A stretch of DNA of 64,000 nt from Amycolatopsis sp. FDAARGOS 1241 (GCF_016889705.1 NZ_CP069526.1:1054001-1118000); one strand, 5' to 3'; positions 16,939-26,117 are shown, counted from the first letter of the stretch. The notes: a model not told the origin generated them from the letters alone. Numbers and translations are program-made.

Positions 16939-17673
16939 TCAGCCCCTCACCCGGAACAGTGCGCCGAGCGAGCGCACCAGACGAGTGGTGCCGGTGAGGC
17001 GCAGGCCTTCCCAGATGGTCACCTGGTTCGCGGTGAGCACGGGCTTGCCGAGCTCGCGCTCGATGGCGTTGATCTCGGCGAGCGTGCGCATCGCGGTGTC
17101 GGGCACCAGCACGGCGTCGGCTTCGGGGTGGTCGTTCTCGACCGCCAGGCGCACCACGGCTTCCGGCTCCAGGCGGCCGACCTCGGCCGCGGTGTCGATG
17201 CCCGCGCTCTTCATCGTCAGCACCTCCACGCCGCCTGCGGCGAGGAAATCCACGAACAGGCGCGCCACGTCGTCGGGGTAGCTCGCGGCCACCGCGACCC
17301 GCTTCACGCCCAGCGCCTGCGCCGCGTGCACGAACGCGTACGACGTGCTCGAGGCCGGGACACCGGCCACCGCGGCGAGCCGGTCGGCCTGGTCGCGCGC
17401 CCCGTCCCAGCCGTACACGAAGCTGCCGGACGTGCAGGCCCAGATCACGGCGTCGGGCTCGTGCTTGGCGAGCAGCTCGGCGCCGTCGGCCAGCCGGGCC
17501 TCGCTGCCGAGGTCGAGCAGCTCGGGCACCGCGTGCAGGTCGGTGCCGTAGATGTGCTCAACCGGGAGCCGGATGTCGCCTTCGGCGGAGTCCGAACCGC
17601 CGAGCAGCTGCTCCGCGAGCGGGTAGTCGTCCTCGGCCGCGTGGTCGGGGTAGATGAAGCCGATCGTGGTCAC
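16939..17673 (-). CDS. Maleate isomerase / Asp-Glu racemase family protein, second Cys replaced
   Basis: A 244-residue protein of the maleate cis-trans isomerase/Asp-Glu racemase family. The first catalytic Cys is present (C80, WACTSGSFVYG), but the position of the second Cys holds Asp (D192, LVPDTAM), where the neighbouring paralogue has SCTN. It may therefore act as a decarboxylase- or hydrolase-like variant, or on a different substrate. GTG 17673 follows GGAGG. It shares an mRNA with the GntR gene, and an operator lies just upstream. Confidence 0.82.
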   Translation of the reverse strand: MTTIGFIYPDHAAEDDYPLAEQLLGGSDSAEGDIRLPVEHIYGTDLHAVPELLDLGSEARLADGAELLAKHEPDAVIWACTSGSFVYGWDGARDQADRLAAVAGVPASSTSYAFVHAAQALGVKRVAVAASYPDDVARLFVDFLAAGGVEVLTMKSAGIDTAAEVGRLEPEAVVRLAVENDHPEADAVLVPDTAMRTLAEINAIERELGKPVLTANQVTIWEGLRLTGTTRLVRSLGALFRVRG

Positions 17674-17691
17674 GAAACCTCCGGGATACGC

Positions 17692-17707
17692 AGATTGTCG
17701 ACAATCT
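17692..17707. promoter_or_regulatory. GntR operator 2 (AGATTGTCGACAATCT)
   Basis: A perfect 16-bp palindrome 19 bp before the start of the isomerase-GntR operon. It is the best of the three related sites and implies autoregulation. Confidence 0.8.
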
Positions 17708-17731
17708 TAACGGTGTCGGTCAAACAGCGGA

Positions 17732-18472
17732 TCATGACACCTCCCCCAGCCACTTGCCGGGGCCGACGATCGGGAGGCGCATGCGGCGCAGGCAGGCCCA
17801 CATCGTCAGCTGGTTGGCGGTCAGCACGGGTTTGCCCAGCGCCGACTCGAGGGGCTCGATCAGATCGAACGTGGGGAGGTTGGTGCAGCTGACGAAGATC
17901 GCTTCGGCGTCGGCGTGGTCGGCGGCGAGGATGCGCTCGGCGATGGTGCGGTAGCTGACTTTCCAGATGCCGCCGCCGAGGCCGAGGTGATCGCTGGAGA
18001 CCGTGTCCACGCCGAGCTCGCCGAGGAAGTCGTGGAGCTTGCCGGTGAGGTCGGCGTCATACGGCGTGAGCACCGAGACGCGGTGCAGGTCGAGCTGGTG
18101 CAGCACCTCGGCCAGCGCCCCGGAGGTGGTCACGGCGTCGGGGGCGCCCGCGTCACAGATGGCTTTGGTGAGGGAACGTTCGTAGTCGGTGCCGTTGACG
18201 AAACTGCCGGAGGTGCACAGATAAGCGACGACCTCGGGCTCGACGTGCAGCACGTCGCGCGTCGCCGCGGCGAGGTGCCGGCTGTCGCTCACGAGCTGGG
18301 CCATCTCCATGCTCACGGGCACGGGCTCGTACGGCGTGCGGGCGAGGTGGAGGGAGACCTCCATGGGCACCCAGCGCCAGAGTTCACGTTCGAGGGCAAG
18401 GTCGAACGGCGCGATCACGCCGATGCCCCGCTGGGCTAACGGGCCCTCGAACGCGAGGAAGTCCAGATCCAA
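17732..18472 (-). CDS. Maleate cis-trans isomerase family protein (both Cys present)
   Basis: A 246-residue paralogue of the adjacent gene. Both family cysteines are present: C86 in AYLCTSGSFVNG and C196 in FVSCTNLPT. Family members isomerise maleate to fumarate via a Cys adduct, or decarboxylate arylmalonates. The start is TTG 18472, fixed by GGAGG 7 nt upstream. It is divergent from the D-2-hydroxyacid dehydrogenase with an operator between. Next to an amidase it could complete a maleamate-maleate-fumarate step (inference). Confidence 0.85.
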   Translation of the reverse strand: MDLDFLAFEGPLAQRGIGVIAPFDLALERELWRWVPMEVSLHLARTPYEPVPVSMEMAQLVSDSRHLAAATRDVLHVEPEVVAYLCTSGSFVNGTDYERSLTKAICDAGAPDAVTTSGALAEVLHQLDLHRVSVLTPYDADLTGKLHDFLGELGVDTVSSDHLGLGGGIWKVSYRTIAERILAADHADAEAIFVSCTNLPTFDLIEPLESALGKPVLTANQLTMWACLRRMRLPIVGPGKWLGEVS

Positions 18473-18535
18473 GGCTCAGCCTCCGGAGTACGCCTGTACG
18501 ACTGACAAGTCCGGTGCTCCGGGGGACGTTCCTCG

Positions 18536-18549
18536 GATTGTTGACAATC
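18536..18549. promoter_or_regulatory. GntR operator 3 (GATTGTTGACAATC)
   Basis: Palindromic arms GATTGT/ACAATC between the divergent isomerase and hydroxyacid dehydrogenase genes, near both starts, so one bound repressor could block both promoters. Confidence 0.75.
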
Positions 18550-18575
18550 ATACGAGCCACTTTTACGGTGTCAAT

Positions 18576-19568
18576 GTGATCGTCTCGGAATTTCCCGTGC
18601 TGGCGGTGCTGTGCGGGTCGGCTCCACCACCGGACATGGCCGCTATCGAAACAGCGGCGGTGGTTCGTTACACCGACGCGGCAGGATTACCCGAAGCGCT
18701 TACCGGAGCCGAGGCTCTGTTCGTCTACGACTTCCTCTCCACGGCCGTGCCCGGAGCTTGGCATTCCGCAGGCGAACTGCGGTGGCTGCACATCGCGAGC
18801 GCGGGCGTCGACCCGGTGCTGTTCCCCGGTCTGATCGAGAGCGACGTGGTGCTCACGAACTCGCGCGGGGTGTTCGACGACGCCATCGCCGAGTACGTGC
18901 TGGGTGTGGTTCTGGCCTTCGCCAAGGACTTCGCGCGTTCACTCGACCTGCAACGCGCCGGCACTTGGCAGCACCGCGAGACGGAACGGATCGCCGGGCG
19001 CGAGGTGCTCGTGGTCGGCACCGGGCCCATCGGGCGCTCGATCGCGCGCTTGCTGCGGGCCGCCGGCCTGCGCGTGTCCGGGGCGGGGCGGCGGCCGCGC
19101 ACGGGCGACCCGGACTTCGGCGTCGTCCACGACTCCGCCGAGCTGACGCGGCACCTGCCGGCCTACGACTACGTGGTGGCCGTGGCGCCGCTGACCGAGC
19201 AGACGAAGGGCATGTTCGACGCGGCGGCGTTCGCGGCGATGAAGCCGTCGGCGCGGTTCGTGAACGTGGGGCGAGGCGAGCTCGTGGTCACGTCCGACCT
19301 GGTCGCGGCGCTGCGCGGCGGCGAGCTCGCCGGGGCGGCGCTCGACGTGTTCGACACCGAGCCGCTGCCCGCCGACAGTCCACTCTGGACGATGCCGGAC
19401 GTGCTGCTGTCGCCGCACATGTCGGGGGACTTCATCGGCTGGCGCAGCACTCTGGTAGAGGTCTTCGAGGCGAACTTCCGCCGCTGGGTGGCCGGGGAAC
19501 CGCTGCACAACGTCGTGGACAAACGGCTCGGATACGTGCCGTCGGGATCAGAGGGAGCGACCGGATGA
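18576..19568 (+). CDS. D-isomer-specific 2-hydroxyacid dehydrogenase
   Basis: About 330 residues. The NAD-binding domain has VLVVGTGPIGRSIARLL (about 140-156), then VAPLTEQTKGMF, the catalytic-region FVNVGRGELVVTSDLVAALRGG and LDVFDTEPLPADSPLW, and the catalytic His in LLSPHMSGD. It reduces 2-oxoacids or oxidises D-2-hydroxyacids. The open frame extends to 18309, but that lies inside the divergent gene; GTG 18576 is the first start after the operator. No Shine-Dalgarno is seen, so the mRNA may be leaderless. It overlaps the amidase gene by 4 bp. Confidence 0.85.
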   Translation: MIVSEFPVLAVLCGSAPPPDMAAIETAAVVRYTDAAGLPEALTGAEALFVYDFLSTAVPGAWHSAGELRWLHIASAGVDPVLFPGLIESDVVLTNSRGVFDDAIAEYVLGVVLAFAKDFARSLDLQRAGTWQHRETERIAGREVLVVGTGPIGRSIARLLRAAGLRVSGAGRRPRTGDPDFGVVHDSAELTRHLPAYDYVVAVAPLTEQTKGMFDAAAFAAMKPSARFVNVGRGELVVTSDLVAALRGGELAGAALDVFDTEPLPADSPLWTMPDVLLSPHMSGDFIGWRSTLVEVFEANFRRWVAGEPLHNVVDKRLGYVPSGSEGATG

Positions 19569-20944
19569 GCGACCGGGAACTGACCGCCAGCGAGCTCGTC
19601 GCGGCCTACGCCACCGGGGAGCTTTCGCCGGTGGCGGCGACGCAAGACGCGTTGAAGGCGATCGAGGAGCGCGACGGCGAGCTCAACGCCTACTGCCTCG
19701 TCGACGCCGACCGCGCCCTGGAACAGGCGAAGGCGGCGGAGATCCGGTGGCGCGACGGCAACCCGATCGGCTGGCTCGACGGCGTGCCCTCGTCGATCAA
19801 GGACATGTTCCTCACCGCGGGGTGGCCCACGCTGCGCGGTTCGACGAGCATCCCGGCCGACCAGCCGTGGGACGTCGACAGTCCCGTGATGGCGCGGATG
19901 CGCGAAGCGGGCCTGGTGGTGCTGGGCAAGACGACCACACCCGAGATCGCGTGGAAGGGCGTGACCGACAGCGCGCTCACCGGTATCACGCGCAACCCCG
20001 TGAACCCCGCGATGACCGCGGGCGGATCGAGCGGCGGTAGCGCGGCGGCCGTGGCGGCGGACATGGGCGCGCTCTCCGTCGGCACCGACGGCGGCGGCTC
20101 GGTGCGGATCCCCGCGTCGTTCTGCGGGATCGTGGGGCTGAAGCCCACGCACGGGCGCATCCCGCTGTTCCCGGCGAGCCCGTTCGGCCCGCTGTCGCAC
20201 GCCGGACCGATGGCCCGCAGCGTCGACGACATCGCGTTGCTGCTCGACGTGATCGCCACGCCGGACCCGCGTGACCCGGCCGCGCTGGCGCCGCCGGTGG
20301 GCACCTACCGCGAGGCCGTACGCCGCGACGTGCGCGGGCTGATCGCGGCGTTCTCGCCCGCGCTCGGCTACGTGCAGGTCGACCCGGAGGTCGCGGCGAT
20401 CGTCGCGTCGGCGGTGAAGTCGCTGGAGGACGCTGGGCTGCAGATCGAGGAGGCGGATCCGGGGTTCGAGGACCCGAAGCCGTCGTTCGACGTGCTGTGG
20501 TCCACCGGTGCGGCGAAGTTGCTCGACTCGTTCCCGCCCGGCAGCGAAGACCGCGTCGACCCGGGCCTGCGGCTCGTGTGGGAGAAGGGCAAGACCTTCT
20601 CGGCGAGCGACTACCTCGATGCCACCGCGGTGCGCGCGGCGCTCGGCATCCTCATGGGCGAGTTCCACACGCGCTATGACGTGCTGATCACGCCGACCCT
20701 CCCGATCCCGCCGTTCGAGGCCGGGCACAACGTGCCGCCGGGCAGCGGGCTGAGCGAGTGGCCGGAGTGGACGCCGTTCACCTACCCGTTCAACATGACG
20801 CAGCAGCCGGCGATCAGCGTCCCGGCGGGACGCACGTCGGCGGGGCTCCCGGTGGGGATCCAGATCGTCGGGCCGCGGCACTCGGACGACCTCGTGCTGG
20901 CCGTCGCGAAGCTGCTCGAAGAGGTGCGTCCCTGGGCCGGGTAG
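19565..20944 (+). CDS. Amidase (amidase-signature family)
   Basis: A 459-residue amidase-signature enzyme. The Ser-cisSer-Lys triad is visible: Lys in GVPSSIKDMF, the two Ser in TAGGSSGGSAAAVA and GTDGGGSVRIPASFCGIVGLK. It hydrolyses carboxamides to acid and ammonia. ATG 19565 overlaps the stop of the hydroxyacid dehydrogenase (ATGA). In this cluster it may release ammonia from a maleamate- or similar half-amide, but substrate range cannot be read from sequence. Confidence 0.9.
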   Translation: MSDRELTASELVAAYATGELSPVAATQDALKAIEERDGELNAYCLVDADRALEQAKAAEIRWRDGNPIGWLDGVPSSIKDMFLTAGWPTLRGSTSIPADQPWDVDSPVMARMREAGLVVLGKTTTPEIAWKGVTDSALTGITRNPVNPAMTAGGSSGGSAAAVAADMGALSVGTDGGGSVRIPASFCGIVGLKPTHGRIPLFPASPFGPLSHAGPMARSVDDIALLLDVIATPDPRDPAALAPPVGTYREAVRRDVRGLIAAFSPALGYVQVDPEVAAIVASAVKSLEDAGLQIEEADPGFEDPKPSFDVLWSTGAAKLLDSFPPGSEDRVDPGLRLVWEKGKTFSASDYLDATAVRAALGILMGEFHTRYDVLITPTLPIPPFEAGHNVPPGSGLSEWPEWTPFTYPFNMTQQPAISVPAGRTSAGLPVGIQIVGPRHSDDLVLAVAKLLEEVRPWAG

Positions 20945-20974
20945 AGCCGCAGCACTTCCGGGTGATTTCCGGTC

Positions 20975-21268
20975 GTGATCATGAAAAACTGTGTCAAGGT
21001 CTGGCCCGTGCACTCCACGGGCTGGCGCTACGAACAGGCGATCCCCACCGTTGACCTGACCGGTCAACCCACCAGCGTGGTCGTGGGCCTCATCGAACGC
21101 GACGACCGCGTCTCGGCCGCACTCCGCGTCGGCGACGGCCCGGCGGCACTGGTGCCGCTCGAGACCGGCGGGGAGCTGCTCAAGGCGCTGCGCCAGACGC
21201 TCGAAACCTGGTGGAAGCTCGACGGCCACCGCGACGTCGCGCCGGAGCCGCGGTCCCCGGGCCGCTGA
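20975..21268 (+). CDS. Hypothetical protein
   Basis: 97 residues; central part HSTGWRYEQAIPTVDLTGQPTSVVVGLIERDD and ALVPLETGGELLKALRQTLETWW look like a small folded domain with normal codon bias. There are no membrane segments and no recognised family. The start (ATG 20975 or 20981) has no clear ribosome site. Unrelated to neighbours as far as can be seen. Confidence 0.5.
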   Translation: MIMKNCVKVWPVHSTGWRYEQAIPTVDLTGQPTSVVVGLIERDDRVSAALRVGDGPAALVPLETGGELLKALRQTLETWWKLDGHRDVAPEPRSPGR

Positions 21269-21315
21269 CGCTCGCTTCGCTGCCGCTCGAACGGTCGATG
21301 TGGCACGCTTCGCCC

Positions 21316-21786
21316 ATGACCGAGTTCACGACGCCGATCGACGACCGCTGGTTCGAGGACTACCCGCAGGGCGCGGTGTACGAGTTCGGCGAAGCGGTGG
21401 TGACCGAAGAGGACATCATCGAGTTCGCACGCCGCTTCGACCCGCAGAGCTTCCACATCGACCCCGCCGCGGCACAGCACGGCCCCTTCGGCGGTCTCGT
21501 CGCCAGCGGCTGGCACACGGCGAGCGTCATGATGCGGATGTTCGTGGACCACTACCTGTCCACGGTGTCGAGCCTCGGCAGCCCCGGGATGGACGACCTG
21601 CGCTGGCCGCGCCCCGTGCGCCCCGGCGACAAGCTGCGCGTCCGCGCGACGATCGAGGAAGCCCGCCTCTCGAAGTCCAAGCCCGACCGCGGCCTGCTGC
21701 GCACGCACGTCGAACTCTTCAACGCCGACGATGAAGTGGTGATGAGCGCCCACGCGATCAACTTCATGGCCGTGCGCCCGAAGTGA
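21316..21786 (+). CDS. MaoC-like hot-dog dehydratase
   Basis: 156 residues with the hydratase-2 active-site motif FDPQSFHIDPAAAQHGPFGGLVASGWHTASVMMR (Asp and His of the D-x-N/Q-x-x-H type) and DDLRWPRPVRPGDKLRVRATI. Members hydrate enoyl-CoA or related thioesters, or act as small thioesterase-like domains. ATG 21316 is chosen because the family usually begins just before WFEDYPQG. No acyl-CoA operon partner is adjacent. Confidence 0.85.
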   Translation: MTEFTTPIDDRWFEDYPQGAVYEFGEAVVTEEDIIEFARRFDPQSFHIDPAAAQHGPFGGLVASGWHTASVMMRMFVDHYLSTVSSLGSPGMDDLRWPRPVRPGDKLRVRATIEEARLSKSKPDRGLLRTHVELFNADDEVVMSAHAINFMAVRPK

Positions 21787-21941
21787 CCGGTTCGAACCGC
21801 TGAGCCGACGCGCGGTGGATGTCCACTGTGGACCCGATAGCCGCTCAACGGCACATCTTGGGCAACTCGGCTCCCCGCTGGCCGGAACGGCCGCCGCGGG
21901 CGTGGTGCGCGGCCGCCTGGCCGTGTGATCTCCTGAGCCCC

Positions 21942-22917
21942 GTGCGGACGACGATTCTGGGCAGAAGCGGCCTCGAAGTGTCGAGGATCGCCTTCCGGAC
22001 CTGGCAGCTGGGTGGCCAGTGGGGTGCCCTTCGACGAGGACACGGCGATCGCGGCGATCCGGCACGCGCGTGAGCTCGGGGTGACGCTCTTCGACACCGC
22101 GCAGGCCTACGGCGGGGGTAGGGCGGAGGCGCTGCTGGGCCAGGCCCTGCGCAGCGAGCTGGACCACGACCGGGTCAGCGTCGTCATCGCGACGAAGGGC
22201 GGCACCATGCCGCGGTCGCAGCGGCCGCGGGATTTGCGGCGGGAGTGGTTGACCCAACGGGTGGACGACAGCCTGCGCCTGCTGGGCGTCGACCACCTCG
22301 ATCTGTACCAGATCCACTGGCCCGACCCCGGCACGCCGGCCGCGGAGGTGGCGGGGGTGCTGCAGGAGTTCGTCGACGCGGGCGCGGTGCGCCACGTCGG
22401 CGTCTCGAACTGCAACGCGGCCCAGCTCGTGGCCTTCGACGAGACGCGGCCGGTGGAGACGCTGCAGCCGCCGTACCACCTGTTCCGCCGCGGGATCGAG
22501 ACGGACCTCCTGCCGTACGCGCGCGAGCACGAGATCGGCGTACTCACCTACAGCCCGCTCGGCAGCGGTCTGCTCACCGGCACGCTCAAGCCCGATTCGG
22601 CGTTCGAGGAGTCCGACTGGCGGGCGAAGTCGTCGGCGTTCCAGGGCGAGAACCTGCGGCACAACCCGGAGATCGTCGAAAAGCTCGCGGCGTTCGCGCA
22701 GGAGCGGGGCTCTTCGGTGAGCCAGCTGGCGATCGCGTGGACGCTCGCGCAGCCGGGCGTCCACGTCGCCATCGTCGGCGCACGGCAGCCGCGGCACATC
22801 GCCGCCGGCACGGCGGCCGCCGACCTCGATCCGACGGACGGTGACCTCGCCGAGATCGAGCGCCTCACCGCCGACGCGATCCAGGTCGGTGGCGCGAGCC
22901 CGGAGGGCATCGCCTGA
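21942..22917 (+). pseudogene. Aldo/keto reductase, frameshifted near codon 28
   Basis: The N-terminus VRTTILGRSGLEVSRIAF..TWQLGGQWG reads from GTG 21942; the rest (PFDEDTAIAAIRHARELG through the C-terminus) is in the +1 frame from about 22025. One extra base in GTGGGGTGCCC explains it. The usual Gly in IAFGTW is Arg here, so two defects lie within 20 codons. The remaining frame keeps the catalytic region (DTAQAYGGGRAE, the Lys in IATKGG, the His in IHWPDP) and could be translated from GTG 22012, but without the first barrel strand. Either a pseudogene or a sequence error. Confidence 0.75.
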
Positions 22918-22945
22918 CGCCGGGTGGCAAGCGCCGCCGGGGTCC

Positions 22946-24322
22946 TTACCCCTTCACCCCGGTGGCGCCTTCCAGCTCCGCCAGCGCCGTGTCCAAGTGG
23001 GTCAGGATCCGCTGCAGGTGCGGCACGCTGCGCCGGCAGCCCGTGATCCCGAAGTCCAGGTTGTCACCGTTGCTGGTCAGCGTGATGTTGAGCGCCTGGC
23101 CGTCGAGCAGCACCGATGCGGGGTAGATGCCGTCGAGCGCAGCACCGTTCCAGTACATCTGCTTGCGCGGGCCCGGGACGTTGGAGATGACCAGGTTGAA
23201 CGGCGGCCGAGTGTTGTTCACCACGCCCGGGATCGGCGACACGCCCAGCTGGGCCACGTTGACACCCGAGAGCAGCAGCGTCTGCAGCGGCGTCAGCTCC
23301 GAGAACAGCTTCTTGCCGTTCGCCATGGACGTGTGGATGGCCGACAACCTCAGGGCCGGGTCGGTCAGGTCGGTGGCCAGGTTGCACAGCAGGGCGCCGA
23401 TGTTGTTGCCCGTGGCCTCGCCGGCGTCGGCTTTGCGGCGCAGCGAGACGGGCACCATCGCGATCAGCGGTGCGTCCGGCAGTGCGCTCTGCTCGATGAG
23501 GTAGTCGCGCAGCGCACCGGAGCACATGGCGAGCACGACGTCGTTGCGGGAGACGCCGGCGGCGGTCGCGATGGCGCGCACGCGATCCAGCGGCCACGAC
23601 TGCGCGGCGAACCGGCGCGCGCCGCCGATGGGCACGTTCAGCATGGTCTTCGGCGCCTGCATCGGCAGCGTCAGCGTGTGCTCGCGGAACGCCTCGCGCG
23701 CCACCTTCGCGGCGGCCGGCGCCATGCCCGTCAGCTGGTCGAACGTCTTGCCCGCCCGCTTGAACAGCGAGCCGGACGCGTGGCCGTTGCCGTTGCCGCT
23801 CCCGGCCTGCCGACTGCCCCACGGCGGCGGGCAGTCGAGGTCGTTCGGGTCGTCGGACAGGGTGCCCTGCAGGTGCCGCAGCGCGGAGACGCCGTCCATG
23901 AGCGAGTGGTGGATCTTCGAGTACATCGCGAACCGGCCGTCTTGCAGGCCCTCGATGAGGTGGATCTCCCACAGTGGGCGGTGGCGGTCGAGCAGCGTGC
24001 TGTGCCAGCGCGACGTGACTTCCAGCAGTTCGCGGATGCGGCCGGGCTGCGGCAGCGCGGAGTGCCGGAAGTGGTAATCGAGCTCGAGGTCGCCCTCGGT
24101 GCTCCAGGCCACGTGGCCCACCGTGTTCACGGGGCGGCTGGGCCGGCGGCGGAAGACGCTGCGCACGTTGTCCGTTTCGAGCATCGAGCGGCGCAGGTCG
24201 CTGAGGTAGTTGCCGGACGCGTCGACCGGTTTGCGGAACAGCTGCAGACCGCCGACGTGCATCGGGTGTTCGCGGGTTTCGACCATCAGGAACATCGAGT
24301 CGGTCACGGGCATCAACGGCAT
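22946..24322 (-). CDS. Wax ester synthase/diacylglycerol acyltransferase (WS/DGAT)
   Basis: About 458 residues. The start MPLMPVTDSMFLMVETREHPMH is typical, the acyltransferase motif HHxxxDG is seen as SKIHHSLMDGVSALR (about 135-148), and the later block NLVISNVPGPRKQMYWNGA is the second family signature. It esterifies acyl-CoA with diacylglycerol or fatty alcohol at lipid storage bodies. The frame is open upstream to 24412, but ATG 24322 (or 24313) fits the family. It stands alone and is divergent from a TPP enzyme. Confidence 0.9.
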   Translation of the reverse strand: MPLMPVTDSMFLMVETREHPMHVGGLQLFRKPVDASGNYLSDLRRSMLETDNVRSVFRRRPSRPVNTVGHVAWSTEGDLELDYHFRHSALPQPGRIRELLEVTSRWHSTLLDRHRPLWEIHLIEGLQDGRFAMYSKIHHSLMDGVSALRHLQGTLSDDPNDLDCPPPWGSRQAGSGNGNGHASGSLFKRAGKTFDQLTGMAPAAAKVAREAFREHTLTLPMQAPKTMLNVPIGGARRFAAQSWPLDRVRAIATAAGVSRNDVVLAMCSGALRDYLIEQSALPDAPLIAMVPVSLRRKADAGEATGNNIGALLCNLATDLTDPALRLSAIHTSMANGKKLFSELTPLQTLLLSGVNVAQLGVSPIPGVVNNTRPPFNLVISNVPGPRKQMYWNGAALDGIYPASVLLDGQALNITLTSNGDNLDFGITGCRRSVPHLQRILTHLDTALAELEGATGVKG

Positions 24323-24485
24323 TCGGGCCACCCACCTTCCGCACGCCGGGAGCATCGGCGCACCCCGGAGCCCGAGTCTACGCACGATGTCGTGTTCCCT
24401 GCCTCCTACCACTTAAGCCCTGGTGACAAACGGTGTCCGGTGACGACCGTGCAACGCTTTCCGCCCTGTGGATACAGTGACAGCC

Positions 24486-26117
24486 GTGGCAGGACGGACT
24501 GGTGCTCAGCATCTGGGCGACGCGCTGAAGGCACGCGGGACCGAAGTCGTGTTCGGGCTCCCGGGTGTGCACAACCTGCCGCTGTGGGAGGCGTTGGCGG
24601 ACACGGGGATCCGCATCGTCGGGGTCCGGCACGAACAGACGGCCGGGTATGCGGCCGACGGTTATGCCCGTGCCACGGGAAAACTCGGCGTCGCGCTCGT
24701 GACGACCGGGCCTGGCGCGGCGAACACGCTCGGCGCCGTGGGGGAGGCGATGGCTTCGGCCGCGCCCGTGCTGGTGGTCGCCACTGACATCCCGTCCACG
24801 TTGAAGCGTCCGGGCGTCGTGCGCGGGGTCCTGCACGAGACGTCCGACCAGCAGGCGATGTTCGCGCCCGTGACGAAAGCCGGGTTCACCGTGCACCGCG
24901 CCGATCAGATCGGCACCACCGTGCACCGCGCGGCGCGGCTCGCGCTGATGCCGCAGACCGGCCCGGTGTACCTCGGCATTCCCACCGACTACCTGCGGGA
25001 AACGACGCCGCCGCGCGAACCGCCCGCGCCGCCCGCCGAGCGCGTGCTCGACCTGCCGGACCTCGCGCGCGCCGCGGATGTCCTGTCCTCGGCGAAGCGG
25101 CCGTTGATCTGGGCCGGCGGTGGCGCGTTGCGCTCGGACGCGGGTGAGGCGATCGGCAAACTGGCCGAGCGGCTGGCCGCGCCGGTGATCACCACGTTCG
25201 CCGCGCGCGGGCTGCTGCCGGTCGATCACCCTTGCCTGGCCCCGAATCCGGTGCACACGCCGGAGGTCGGCGAGCTGTGGGACGAGGCCGACGTGGTGCT
25301 CGCGATCGGCACCGACTTCGACGGTCTGATGACGCAGAACTGGCTCATGCCGGCGCCGCCGAAGCTCGTCGCGATCAACGTGGACGCGTTCGACGCGGCG
25401 AAGAACTACAAACCGGACATCACGTTGGTCGGCGATGCTCGCCGCGTCGTCGAGTCGCTGCGCCCCGCGAGCCGGCCCGGGCTCGAGGACCTGACCGTGC
25501 GCCTGGCCTCGATCGGCCGCCGCGTGCGCCGGCGCATCCGCACCGAAGAACCGCAGGCAGCCGACTTTCTGTCCACTTTGGAGGAGGTGCTCCCGGAATC
25601 GTCGATGCTGGTCACGGACATGTGCGTGGCCGGTTACTGGGTCGGCGGCTTCCACCGCGTGCGCGCGCCGCGCAAGCTCGCGTACCCCATGGGCTGGGGC
25701 ACGCTCGGCTACGGCTTCCCCGCATCGCTCGGCGCCGCCGCAACCGGTTCCGGGCGGGTCGTGTGCGTGACCGGCGACGGCGGTTTCCTCTACGCCGTGG
25801 GCGATCTCGCGACGCTCGCCGAGGAGCAGCTGCCGGTGACCGTCGTGGTCGTCGACGACGGCGGTTACGGCATGCTGCGCTTCGACCAGGACCAGGAGGG
25901 CCTGCCGCACCGCGGCGTCGACTGGGACAGCCCGGACTTCGTGGGCCTGGCGCGGTCGTTCGGGGTGCACGCCGACCGCGTGTCCGGGTTCGGCCGGGCG
26001 TTCCGGCGGCTGCTGAGCGAGTTCATCGAGTCCGACGAGCCCAACGTGCTGGTGGTGCGGGCGAAGCTCATGCCGCCGGTGAACACGTCGCCGCGGTGGC
26101 CGCGGAAGCCGCGCTGA
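24486..26117 (+). CDS. Thiamine-diphosphate enzyme, acetolactate-synthase-like
   Basis: About 543 residues: N-terminal PYR domain with catalytic Glu (GVRHEQTAGYAADGYARATG), central domain, and C-terminal PP domain with GDGGFLYAVGDLATLAEEQLPVTVVVVDDGGYG (TPP/Mg site). It lacks a dedicated small subunit, and true ILV genes are absent nearby, so a catabolic 2-oxoacid or oxalyl-type substrate is possible. GTG starts at 24468, 24477 and 24486 are all feasible; none has a clear ribosome site. It is followed after 33 bp by the hydantoinase pseudogenes and was probably their operon leader. Confidence 0.82.
   Translation: MAGRTGAQHLGDALKARGTEVVFGLPGVHNLPLWEALADTGIRIVGVRHEQTAGYAADGYARATGKLGVALVTTGPGAANTLGAVGEAMASAAPVLVVATDIPSTLKRPGVVRGVLHETSDQQAMFAPVTKAGFTVHRADQIGTTVHRAARLALMPQTGPVYLGIPTDYLRETTPPREPPAPPAERVLDLPDLARAADVLSSAKRPLIWAGGGALRSDAGEAIGKLAERLAAPVITTFAARGLLPVDHPCLAPNPVHTPEVGELWDEADVVLAIGTDFDGLMTQNWLMPAPPKLVAINVDAFDAAKNYKPDITLVGDARRVVESLRPASRPGLEDLTVRLASIGRRVRRRIRTEEPQAADFLSTLEEVLPESSMLVTDMCVAGYWVGGFHRVRAPRKLAYPMGWGTLGYGFPASLGAAATGSGRVVCVTGDGGFLYAVGDLATLAEEQLPVTVVVVDDGGYGMLRFDQDQEGLPHRGVDWDSPDFVGLARSFGVHADRVSGFGRAFRRLLSEFIESDEPNVLVVRAKLMPPVNTSPRWPRKPR

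Noticed and set aside
6960..26117. Branched-chain amino-acid biosynthesis locus (two acetolactate-synthase-like genes)
   Set aside because: No ilvN, ilvC, ilvD or leu genes are nearby, and one enzyme is IlvX-like; both are more likely catabolic.
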